From: Gnomoniopsis sp. IMI 355080
Lineage: Eukaryota > Ascomycota > Sordariomycetes > Diaporthales > Gnomoniaceae
Length of the DNA: 64,000 nucleotides
Assembly: GCA_027946555.1 (NCBI GenBank)
Contig: JAPEVC010000026.1
Coordinates: 62,001-126,000 of the forward strand
Direction: 5' to 3'
In this document: in pieces, positions 55,250 through 64,000 of the stretch
Numbering within the stretch: position 1 is the first letter of the stretch
Layout: every line of letters starts with the position of its first letter
Program-made: the position numbers and the translations under genes
The notes under the pieces: model-generated
Seen by the model: only the letters and a program-made list of their open reading frames with translations
The model's database searches: none
What the model was told of the DNA's origin: nothing

Positions 55250-55712
55250 AGCAGCACTTGAGGCCTCTTGGATCCTGTCATGACACCAAGCCTCCTGTAG
55301 CTGAGTGTCTAATGAGCTTATATGTATCGCCCAGCACGGGAAACGACGACTAGAGGAGTTGTGAAGTAGATAGGAAGGATCTGACTGTCTGTAGCCTTTG
55401 ATTAGGCTGCTTGGGGTCTCCCGCCTTGTGGGAAGCGCAAACTAGGCGCCGTCATATCGGCGGAGGAAACCCAAAGGGCATATCTTATAGGAGAGTGTAT
55501 ATGAAGCGTCAAGGTTCTATGAATAAAATATGCTGTCTGATCGGTAGATGTTTAACATAGTCGCCACGTCACCAATGCTGGGCCTCCCTCCCCGACGTGG
55601 CAGACTTGGCTAATCACGAAAGCGGCAGCGCGGACCGCGTCACAGGCATTACAGAGAGTATAGACGCCTTGGTCGGCCCGTAAAAGTTCATAACAGTACA
55701 GTCCCTGGCGGT
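55250..55712. other. Intergenic, no gene seen
   Basis: Gap between the short orphan and the truncated end of the NRPS relic. Nothing recognised. Confidence 0.4.
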
Positions 55713-58040
55713 CTATGTCTCTGCTAGGTCTTCAGGGACTAGCTTGCCGGCGAGGTAGATTCCCTCCACGTCCGGTACCTCATCCGGCCGCAGAAGCTTT
55801 GTTGCAGTGGGGGTTATGAAAAGTTGGGTGACACCTATTTCGTTGATAACCCTGGTCAGGTCAGACAGCATGACTTCTATGGGCGCCATGCAGAGCGTCG
55901 CGCCGACGCTGAGCATGCGAAAGATATCGCTGACAGACACGTCGAAGAAGAAGTTGGAGAACTGGAGGAGGCGCCAGCCCGGCTCGACCGACTCGGCCTC
56001 GATAATGCTGTCGATGCCGGCGGAGATGGCCTCATGAGAGACGGGAACGCCCTTGGGCAGTCCTGTTGACCCGGACGTGTAAATACAATATGCCAGGCAA
56101 TCTGCTTCTAGGCCCACCTTAGCCGCGTACAGGGGCGCCGAGTCGAGCTGGGCAGACTTGATGGCGTATACGTCTATCACGTCCGCGGTACAAGATTGGG
56201 TGTCAAAGATGCCCCTTAGGTTCTTGTCTGTGAGGTGAAGATGTCAGAACCGTGGCCGACATGTCTTAGACGATGAAGTTGTTTCTTTCCGGCGGGTTTT
56301 CCGGGTCCAGGGGCACAAACACTGCCCCTGCCTTGAGCACAGCAAGTATTGCCACGATGGCCTCAATCGACTTCGGCAGGCAGATTGGCGCTAGACTCCC
56401 AGGACCCAAGCCCTTGGATCGCAGGAATTGCGCTACCTGGTTGGCACGTCTGTTGAGCTGTCCGTATGTGCAGGTTACGGACGGCCCGTACTGAATTGCC
56501 GTTCGGTCTGGACAAGACGCCGAGGCCTCCTCGATCTTGCTGTGCAGCAACGCAGGGTGGTTGTCTACCGGAGGACAAAGTATGCTGAGCTGTGATCTTT
56601 CGGAAGGCGCGATGATGTCCATGTCGGCGATGCGATTCGTGCTGTCCTCGAGGATGCCCTCGATTACGGAGGCAACCTCGTGCACCACGAACTCCGTTCT
56701 GGTCGGATCCAATGTTCCGCTCAGCCCAACAACAAAGTGGCCCGGCGCGGCTGGGTCTTCTTGAAGCTCAAGGCTTGTGTAGCCGGTGAGGCGTCCCCCC
56801 TGTGGATTTCCCACCTTGATTTACCACGAGGAAATTGACCAGTGATTTTAAAGAGGTCGGAGGAATGCCCCCCAGCCCGTAGTGACCTGCGAAGGCCTTG
56901 TTGAGCATGTTCGGCCAAGTCCCACAACGCCCTTTAGACATGCGATAGACCCTAGGCGGTATCCATTCTGTCTTCAAGCCGCATACGCAGCGGGACGGTC
57001 GTCAGTGTCGATTGAGACTCTGTACGCCCTGGACGGGCATATCCCGCCCGGACAGCGTGATGGCGAAGGTCACATCCAGGTTGCCGTTATGTTTGGCCAG
57101 GACGATGGCCCAGGTCAGGTAGAGGAGCACACCTACAGAGAAGCCTGTTCTGGACGTGAACTCGCCGATGTCCCCGGCAATAGGCCGCAAGGACGATGTG
57201 TTTGGGGCGAATGGCTGCTCTGCCCCCAGGTTTATTATAGCTACGCCTTCAAGATACTTTACTCAGAATCAGTCCATCTTATCCCTATCTAATGATTATG
57301 CATAACTTACAAAAGAGTTAAACTATAGCCTCAGTACTGAGGTGCCTCCTCGGTATATATCTGATGCGTCTTCGAAGAGAAATTACAACGACCAAAAGTC
57401 GAATATAGCGTAATGCATACTGACGACAAGTAACGAGCGGTTAAGAACCGTCACTTTTATAGCTGATTCAGCCACGTCAATATTAGCCTCGAGGCTTCGA
57501 GTAAAGTCCTTAAGGGAGAACTCAGGGTCATTTCCATGGTCAAAAATTCCCAAGGCAAAGCAAAGCGCTTTTTAACTGCCTAGGCGTGTCCAGCTGCGCT
57601 CGGGATAAATACAGAGCGGTAGATGGAGTTCTCGTCGAACACCTTTTGGAAAGCCACCTACAGCTTATTCCAGTCAATATTTTACGCATCCACAAAAAAT
57701 GTACAAGTATAGACGTAGCCGCCAATAGTAGCATATGCCGAGATGATGCCGCACTATAACTCGGTCGCCAGGTATACGTCTTCGTACTAATCCACATCCA
57801 GCGTGAAATCGCTTGGTATCAGGCTAAAAGGGGGCACGTCAACAAATGCTCCAGCATTGCTGCATATCATTGCTTACGCCGCCTATATCAGTGAATCGGC
57901 ACGCATAAGGTCGCCGAGCGATACGACCCAGTCTACCGCCACCAGCTCAGCGATAACCCCCAAGGCCTTAAGAGAGTCATCCCCCAGCTCAGGGAACACG
58001 TCCGTATAGGGGATATTAACTATGACCAGTATCGTATCTA
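55713..58040 (-). pseudogene. Decayed non-ribosomal peptide synthetase module (T-C-A order)
   Basis: Read on the minus strand, pieces of one NRPS lie in the right order. About 58000-57890 is a carrier domain (DVFPELGDDSLKALGV, with the Ser that would carry phosphopantetheine). About 57830-57560 is the condensation N-terminus (DVYLATEL, GGYVYTCTFFVDA, KVFDENSIYRSVF) broken by stops. At 57190-57002 is a condensation middle part (GFSVGVLLYLTWAIVLAKHN, TLSGRDMPVQG). Down to 56700 is its end (VHEVASVIEGILED). From 56600 to 55713 is adenylation: TYGQLNRRANQVAQFL, LPKSIEAIVAILAVLKAGA, then the intact core YTSGSTGLPKGVPVSH and SNFFFDVSVSDIF. It is cut off after GIYLAGKLVPEDLAET, so the later adenylation motifs, the last carrier and any thioesterase are missing. 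No catalytic enzyme can be made from it. Confidence 0.85.
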
Positions 58041-58296
58041 TACGCTGTGACCAGTCTTCAGGCAGCGATAATGCTAAGATACCAAGGTGACCAGTCGCAA
58101 TATTGGCGCTGCGCCGCCTGCTAACCAGTCATCGCTTTGCCTATTGGGACTAGTCGCAGCTATAGATACTGGTCAGCATCCCCTCAGAGGCGCATCAGTA
58201 ACCAGTACCGTATTTATGACCGGTCACTCAAGTCCCACCCGATACCAGACACCGCGCAGTACAGCCACCCGTCCAACGCCACATACCAGTATCTAT
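58025..58296. repeat. Diverged direct repeats ACCAGTAYCGTATYTAT
   Basis: ACCAGTATCGTATCTAT (58025-58041) and ACCAGTACCGTATTTAT (58201-58217) differ at two positions. A shorter third copy, ACCAGTATCTATT, lies at 58284-58296, and further ACCAGT words and an inverted ACTGGT lie between. It looks like an old repetitive or minisatellite patch beside the NRPS relic. Confidence 0.5.
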
Positions 58297-58829
58297 TCCA
58301 GATAAAGAATTACGCATATTATTCTCCTTTCTAAACCACATAAGGAAATCACGCCAGCCTCAATCTGTAGGGCGGAGAAAGGCATGGCGCCCAGCTCGCC
58401 ACTTCAGCCAGGGGCTACAGTACGCACAAATTAATGCCCGGCAGTTGGGACTAGAACCACGAGCTCTCGCCCACCAAGTACCGTTCAGGACCTACGAGGC
58501 TGCCAGTGCGGCGCAGTTGACATAGCCAGTCACAAAAGCGGAAGCATAGGCCACATCACAGGTATCACAAGTAGGGCAATATACAGCGAGCTCAGCCAAA
58601 CTCAGTGAAGCTCACCTTAGACTCACCCCCGCCCCACTTTAGCACAGTCATATTCTGGCCTTATGACTATTCCAGGTTTAGGGGCAGGTCGATGTGAAGG
58701 GTGAGTATACAGGTACCTTGCCAATAATGTGTAAGTAATTACTTCTTTAAGAGAAGAGAACGCAATCGATATAAACGCTGCGTGTTAGTACCGTCACATA
58801 ATTCTGTCCATTCTCCGCAAGATGTATCC
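58297..58829. other. Intergenic with a possible pol III B-box-like word
   Basis: No gene. On the minus strand GGTTCTAGTCC (near 58450) resembles a tRNA B box with one mismatch, but no tRNA cloverleaf was found around it. Confidence 0.35.
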
Positions 58830-59977
58830 TCACGAATTGAGCTTCAACGCCTTGAACGTCTTGGCCGTGCCTGTTATGGCCTCTTCAACCGGCAGCCTTT
58901 CCATACTTGAAGCTCCATAGAATCCGTGAATTCCCTTCACTTTATCCAAGACATACTTCGCGTCTTCCGGCTTCGCTATCGGCCCGCCGTGGCATAGCAC
59001 AATCACATCCGGGTTGATTTCCACAGCCACATCGCGGAGTTCCTGGATGAGCTTGACGCAGTCATCCAAGCTCTTCCCGCTGGTCGCTCCAATCGATCCA
59101 CTGGTCTACATCGTCTCGGTGAGTACTATGGTTCCTCTCTTGTCAGAGGCAGGATGATGCACGACATACCGTCAAACCCATGTGGCAAACCAGCACATCG
59201 GCCCCCGCTTTAGTCATCTTCTTGCTTTCTTCAACGTTGAACACATACGGTGTCGTGAGCATGTCCTGCTCGTGCGCCAGCCGGATCATCTCCACCTCCT
59301 TATCAAAAGACATGCCCGTCTCTTCCAGGTTGTCGCGAAACTGTCCATCTATCAATCCGACAGTAGGGAAGTTCTGGACACCTGCAAAGCCCAAATCTTT
59401 GAGCTGCCTGAGGAAGGAGGGAATGTTGCGAAAGGGGTCAGTGGCACACACGCCGGCGATGACGGGTGTTCGAGTCACGACGGGGAGGACCTCGTTCGCC
59501 TATATGTAGTTCAGAACGCAGCCTTCGGAAAACCCAAACATATGCTTTATTCTGCTCTCAGCCAGCCCCTGAGAGAATCGAGATCATGCTCACCATCTCT
59601 ACAACGATATCTGTTCTCAAGCGTCAGTAATGCTCAGAACACCAGGTAACACCAGTTTCTTTGATTCTTACCGTTGGCATTGCCATACGGCAACAGCCCA
59701 GCTAGTGAGCCATGGCCCGCCATCCTGAAGCGCCCGGAGTTGTAGATGATGATCATGTCGAGACTACACTAAGGTCGTCAGCCATCTTTCTCCACCGACA
59801 GAATGAATGTCTCTCCAGTGGCGCAATCTGCAGTGTTTGAAAAAGCTCATACCCGCCAGCTTCAGCAAACTTGGCACTTAAGCCAACCCCGGCGCCGCCT
59901 CCAACCACTGCCTGGCCCTTTGCGATCTGGTCCCGCAATCCTTGGAGGATCTCTTTCCGGTTCGTTGGTGGTGTCAT
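58830..59977 (-). CDS. TIM-barrel enzyme family protein (C-terminal half of Tm-1 architecture)
   Basis: Exons 59977-59853, 59763-59672, 59610-59594, 59499-59170 and 59105-58830 join in phase to 279 aa, including a 17-nt microexon (DIVVEM). The joins give AKFAEAGG-LDMIIIYNSG-RFRMAGHGSL and LLPYGNAN-DIVVEM-ANEVLPVV. Family blocks: VVGGGAGVGLSAKFAE, TPVIAGVCATDPFRN, VGLIDGQFRDNLEETGM, DVLVCHMGLT, SGSIGATSGKSL and VIVLCHGGPIAKPEDA. These match the predicted TIM-barrel (phosphoenolpyruvate-hydrolase-like) domain that forms the C-terminal half of plant Tm-1. The biochemical reaction is not established. It is divergent from the UPF0261 gene, 367 bp apart. Confidence 0.85.
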
Positions 59978-60344
59978 ATTGACTTGATCTTAAGAAAGTG
60001 TTCTTCTTTAGAAAATGAAGAAAAAGTCATCCTTTGTGTACAAAAAAGGCAGCGCGCTCTTTTTACCCCGATTCCTTACATTGACGTCACTGACTGAGAC
60101 GTCCGAGTACTACACCAGGCCCCGCATTATTTCTTGTTCCTCACACTATTGTTGAGTGAACATTCTGAATTACAATGAGCCTACTCACATATTGTTGATC
60201 TTGATGTCGTTCAGTGGTGTGAATGTATACAACACTCTAATAGACTGTCTCGCACTCTGTTTGATCCTTCTTGAAGCACACATCATCCGTTATTGAGCTA
60301 TAACGGTGCTCTGCTCTACGTGAATTATTCTACATCCTCTGACC
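59978..60344. promoter_or_regulatory. Shared divergent promoter region of the Tm-1-like pair
   Basis: 367 bp separate the two start codons of genes that encode the two halves of one known architecture. No individual binding site was identified; co-regulation is inferred from the arrangement only. Confidence 0.45.
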
Positions 60345-61816
60345 ATGCCCCAAGCAACAGTACTAGTACTCGGCACTTGCGACACCAAGCTCAAAGAGCT
60401 ACTGTTTCTGAGAGACAATATTGAACAAGCCTCTTCAGTAAGGACTCTCTTACTGGATGTTGGGAGGGATAACGTTGAGCATGAGCGAATCGATATAAGC
60501 CAAGCCCAGCTCATAGCAGACCATGGCCAAGGCCAGACGACGACGGACCTTCCCAGGGGCGAAGTCGTTAAGTTAATGGCGAGCTGCGCGGCACGAGCCG
60601 TCAAGGGGCTTCTGGAAAATGGTGATATATCAGGTATTATCAGTGCTGGTGTATGCTACCCAGCAATTGAAGTAATTCGAATACACCTTGGCTGATTAAG
60701 AGTTCGATAGGGCTCTGGAGGAACTTCGTTGGCGGCTCAGGTCATGCGTGAAGCACTGCCCATCGGCTTCCCAAAAGTATGTGTGCTAGGCGGGTGTATG
60801 TCCGTCATGTTATTAATGAAGCATAGATGATTGTGTCCACCGTTGCAAGCGGTGACACAGGGCCCATTGTAGGCGAAACCGACATTACCATGATGTATAG
60901 TGTGGTGGATGTCGCTGGACTCAACCAAGTCCTCCGAGACGTAATAGGCAATGCCGCTGCTGCTATAGCCGGTATGGCGCAAGCATACGCCTCTAGGCCG
61001 AGGATGAGCAACAAAGAAGACAAGAAGAAGAAAAGGGTTGGGATTACGATGTTCGGGGTGACGACGCCTGGGGCTGATGCCATCCGGGATCGGCTGGAGG
61101 GGAAGTACGGCGCTGAAGCCTTCGTGTTCCAGTGAGAAACATATGTCCCTGACTGAGAAATGAGACAGGATACTAACGAGTTGTACAAAAGTGCTACAGG
61201 GCATGGTGGAAAGGCAATGGAGAGGCTTGTGCGCGAGGGCAAGCTTGACGCTGTGGCTGACCTGACAACAACAGAGATATGCGATCTCATCACGGGTGGA
61301 GCGATGAGCGCGGAGCCTGATAGGATGGAGGCAGCTGTACAGGCGGGAATACCTTGCGTGATTTCGGTAGTAAGTCTACATCCATCTATTTGATACACAC
61401 TTTCGCGTTTGCTGATATCAACACAGGGTGCCACCGATATGAGCAACTTTGGACCAAAGAATACAGTACCCGAGGCATATAGGAGCAGGAACTTATACGA
61501 GCACAATCCCGTAGTGACCCTAATGCGGTCGTCCAAGGATGAGAGCAAACAGGTCGGCGAGTTCATTGTAAAGAAGGTGAAGATGGCCAAAACTCCCAAG
61601 GCTGTGCAGGTTTGGTTGCCCCTCGGCGGTGTGAGTATGATTGCGACGCCGGGTGGACCATTTGCCGACGCGGAGGCGGACGAGACGCTGTTTGAAACGA
61701 TACGGGCTGGTTTGAAGGGAACTGAGATCAAGGTGGTAGAGGATCAGAGAGATGTCAATGATCAAGGGTTTGCACAGGATGTTGCTGATGCATTGGCGGG
61801 GCTCATGGGGTTGTAG
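60345..61816 (+). CDS. UPF0261 family protein (Tm-1-like ATP-binding half)
   Basis: Exons 60345-60650, 60711-60776, 60827-61131, 61192-61369 and 61427-61816 join in phase to 414 aa. One intron (61132-61191) has a perfect TACTAAC branch. Family landmarks: VLVLGTCDTKLKELLFLRD at the start, GIISAG-GSGGTSLAAQVMRE across the first join, then GFPK-MIVSTVASGDTGPIVG, ITMMYSVVDVAGLNQVLRDV, ITMFGVTTPGADAIRDRLE, VFHATGHGGKAMERLV and DLTTTEICDLITGG. The end is WLPLGGVSMIATPGGPFADA. This is the N-terminal ATP-binding domain of the tomato Tm-1 type proteins and of bacterial UPF0261. Function in fungi is unknown. The gene lies head-to-head with the TIM-barrel partner. Confidence 0.9.
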
Positions 61817-62147
61817 TTGTGGATTTCAGATGGCGGCACTTAGTAGATACCCAGAAACAAATTGGACTGTTGACACTGTTGCATTTTCAATCCACCGAAT
61901 GGTCGAGCTGTTCCAACCGAAAACGTTACTGTCAAGCAGCTTGCAAAATACCGTGGTCGATACGCTTTCAAGCCTATGAGGTGCTGATCATGTACGTAGA
62001 TTTTGGATTTGCTATATGCCACTGTGTGCTCATCTTTGCGATACAGCAACGTCTTCTTTGCAGACATCTCCGAAACATCTCGGAGGTCGCTTTGTGTTTT
62101 TTCAACGAAAAGTTGCATCCTCGGAGCAGTATCCCACTGGTCCAACC
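61817..62147. other. Convergent 3' intergenic region
   Basis: Between the ends of the UPF0261 gene and the NmrA-like gene. Nothing recognised. Confidence 0.45.
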
Positions 62148-63065
62148 TCAATGCCCAGAGCATCTCGACAGAATATCCTCGATCTTAGTCCACTTCAGCT
62201 CCGGGTACCTGTCATTGTCCAATGGATTCAACTTCCCCTCTCCCGAAAACATGTTCACGGTATACTGCATACCTTGCCAAGCAGGAAACACGTCTGTCTC
62301 TTTGCCGCCTACACCCAGCCATCGCATCCACCCTGCCATGCCGTCCAAGAAGCCAGCGCTCCCAACCCACATAGTCTTGTACTCTCCGCCCTTGACCTTC
62401 GATGCAACAGCAGCTAGCCCCTCTGGCGTAATTACCTCTCCAGCGATGCGCAGATACTTGGGCGTGGGCTTCGGGTCAGCCGCAACAGCTGCCGTGTACG
62501 CAGCCGTGTCGGCATATGTCGTGAAATCAAGTGGTTGATCCTTGCGATTCCAGTATATCACCCGGTGAAAGCGATCATTGATCAGCGGTATGTCGCCACT
62601 TAGCATATCCATGAAAGCACCGTTCAAAATCGTCGTCCACGCGATACCGGACTCGTCCAACATAGCGTGGAACTTGCGGCGGAAGTCCAGGTTGCGATTC
62701 GAGCCCGGCTGTGTCTTGGTGAAGTCAAGTGAGAAGTCTGACGGAATAAATCGCTTCACTTTGGCAGCGACGGCGGCGTCGAGCAGGTTCTTCTGAGCGC
62801 CCAGCATGACATCGTCGAGGCCCTGGAGGGCGGAGACGACGGCTGTGGCGCCGCGGAGATGAGCGGTCAGCGAGGGCACATCATTGAGGTTTGCCTCGGT
62901 TATAACAGCGCCGGCGGATCGAAGCGAGGCGGTGCGAGCTGGGGACGTATTGGGGCGGACAAGAGCTTTGACGGAGACGTTGCGGGCGCGGAGGTCGGTG
63001 GTGATGAGCGAGCCTAGTTTACCAGCTGCGCCGGCCACGGCTACGAAGGGGGCGGGTGTGGACAT
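62148..63065 (-). CDS. NmrA-like / isoflavone-reductase-like NAD(P)-binding protein
   Basis: A single exon of 305 codons from ATG 63065 (MSTPAPFVAVAGAAGKLGSL). The frame is open for 25 codons further upstream with another ATG at 63140, but the Rossmann domain starts at the inner Met as in relatives. GAAGKLG is the dinucleotide-binding GxxGxxG variant and LVRPNT is typical of NADPH-binding NmrA-type members. Further blocks: VVSALQGLDDVMLGAQKNLL, VKRFIPSDFSLDF (family signature), RKFHAMLDESGIAWTTILNG and PLDFTTYADTAAYTA. It is either an oxidoreductase of secondary metabolism or a redox-sensing protein; no substrate is readable. No biosynthetic cluster with intact genes lies next to it. Confidence 0.88.
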   Translation of the reverse strand: MSTPAPFVAVAGAAGKLGSLITTDLRARNVSVKALVRPNTSPARTASLRSAGAVITEANLNDVPSLTAHLRGATAVVSALQGLDDVMLGAQKNLLDAAVAAKVKRFIPSDFSLDFTKTQPGSNRNLDFRRKFHAMLDESGIAWTTILNGAFMDMLSGDIPLINDRFHRVIYWNRKDQPLDFTTYADTAAYTAAVAADPKPTPKYLRIAGEVITPEGLAAVASKVKGGEYKTMWVGSAGFLDGMAGWMRWLGVGGKETDVFPAWQGMQYTVNMFSGEGKLNPLDNDRYPELKWTKIEDILSRCSGH

Positions 63066-63606
63066 AGTCTTGCGAATGGAAGTAGGTTTGAGAAACTCTA
63101 GAGTGATTCGATAGGGCGAAGATGAATTGTCACTTAGCATAGGCAGCCAGCTCTTCGTCGTGGTGGGACGCAGGTTAAGTATGCAGCTAGTTAGTGCCTT
63201 TGAGCCGTCCCGTGTCGATGACGGCCGTGCTGAAGTTGTTGGTTTGTCATGTTCGGTGTGGTTGTTCCACGCCGTGCACTGCGAAGACGAAAAACATCAA
63301 GTTACATAGATGGGCTCGACTACGACCAATTGAAAAGCATTGGATGAATGTTTCCGTCCAGGGTCGGGAGCAGTGCGATCCAGTGTGATACTTGCAGCGA
63401 AGGCCGAACCCAGCACACAAATCACGGTTGCTGACATCATGCTTCGGACTGCTGGTTGCGCCGAGTGCCTGGTAGCGGGACCGAGACAATGGACCTCCCG
63501 GACTCCCTGGTCCGACATGGAGTGTGGTCTAGGTATGCGGCCAGGCCCCCATCAGCTCGCGCATGTATCTATAGTGTTCCTTTTCATCTGCTGGTGGCCA
63601 ACGGGA
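63066..63606. other. Intergenic, no gene seen
   Basis: Promoter side of the NmrA-like gene and 3' flank of the last gene. Frames here overlap on both strands and have no domain. Confidence 0.4.
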
Positions 63607-64000
63607 TTAATTCTTCTTAATCTCTAGCTGGAACTTTGCAACCCAATCTGTAAACTCGTCCTTCTGCCCATCCCACGGTTTGGCCAGAAGCTCGGAGACA
63701 GCAAAGGCATCGAAGAAGCATTGGTCCATGAGTCTGGTGATCTCAGCTGAGTCCAAGTCGTAGAATGCAACGGCAAGACTGTTGAAACGGTCCGTGATCC
63801 TCGCAAGAAGCGGCATAACCTCATCTAAACGCGAGACGACCACAGATGCAGTGTTTGATGAGTCCAGGGGCAATTTTGGGAGAGCCTTAAGTCTTCGCTT
63901 AGTGAGCGCCTGATACAGCAGAACAGTCAGGCGTAGCCTGCGTAATGTCGAGGCGAGGCGCTCTTTGATCTTGTCGGGGTCGTCGCGAGGGATGTTGTTG
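63607..64000 (-). CDS. Unrecognised protein, 3' part only (5' end outside the window)
   Basis: The minus-strand frame is open from the window edge (NNIPRDDPDKIKERLASTLR) to a stop at 63607, ending AKFQLEIKKN, so at least 130 residues are present and the start is missing. The segment is helical and mixed-charge, with RRLRLTVLLYQALTKRRLKAL, VVSRLDEVMPLLARITDRFN and DLDSAEITRLMDQCFFDAF. No domain was recognised. The codon pattern and length support a real gene. Confidence 0.6.
   Translation of the reverse strand, partial: NNIPRDDPDKIKERLASTLRRLRLTVLLYQALTKRRLKALPKLPLDSSNTASVVVSRLDEVMPLLARITDRFNSLAVAFYDLDSAEITRLMDQCFFDAFAVSELLAKPWDGQKDEFTDWVAKFQLEIKKN

Noticed and set aside
58440..58540. tRNA or tRNA-derived SINE around a B-box-like word
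   Set aside because: One mismatch in the B box, no clear A box at the right distance and no cloverleaf.
1..64000. CRISPR arrays, rRNA, intact transposons, phage or plasmid origins
   Set aside because: No matching repeats, conserved cores or transposase/reverse-transcriptase text was found on either strand.

Overview
The window is nuclear DNA of a filamentous ascomycete (Pezizomycotina, probably a Sordariomycete). The evidence is many short introns of about 50-110 bp with GTRNGT donors and CTAAC-type branch points, a Zn2Cys6 regulator, fungal-only families (Kar5/Tht1, NmrA-like, ankyrin genes with a fungal N-terminal domain) and long gene-poor gaps. Nothing bacterial, plasmid-like or CRISPR-like is present. 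Most genes are broken by introns, so the models below come from joining exons by phase and by family resemblance.

Layout. 1-5.5 kb: a metallo-beta-lactamase-fold lactonase (cut by the window start), a zinc alcohol dehydrogenase and a D-galactonate-dehydratase-like enzyme, which together look like a sugar/lactone catabolic group. 6.8-14 kb: a small secreted crystallin-like protein, an intron-containing U6 snRNA gene, a 14-TM MFS transporter and a secreted 278-aa protein. 15.6-24.6 kb: a BTB/POZ protein, a WW-FF splicing-type protein and a large ankyrin gene interrupted by a TGA. 25-32 kb: 3',5'-bisphosphate nucleotidase (Hal2 type), mitochondrial ribosomal protein uL6m and the karyogamy protein Kar5. 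32.5-36.5 kb: an orphan three-exon gene and a small secreted protein with a frame break. 37.8-47 kb: an UNC93-like transporter, an ADCK2-like mitochondrial UbiB kinase, a Nop8-like RRM protein and an orphan. 48-55 kb: a Zn2Cys6 regulator, a secreted orphan, holocytochrome c synthase and a short orphan. 55.7-58 kb: a decayed NRPS module (T-C-A order). 58.8-64 kb: a divergent pair coding for the two halves of the Tm-1 architecture (TIM-barrel and UPF0261), an NmrA-like reductase and the 3' part of an unrecognised gene.

The housekeeping genes (uL6m, Hal2, Kar5, Nop8-like, ADCK2-like, holocytochrome c synthase, U6) look intact and are interleaved with accessory genes. Several accessory genes carry a single frame break that one missing base would explain. 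This could be real decay or indel errors in the assembly, and only reads or relatives can tell. The most interesting items are the U6 gene with a spliceosomal intron that also carries an A-box-like element, the split Tm-1 pair, the NRPS relic, and the ankyrin gene whose TGA sits where a cysteine is expected.
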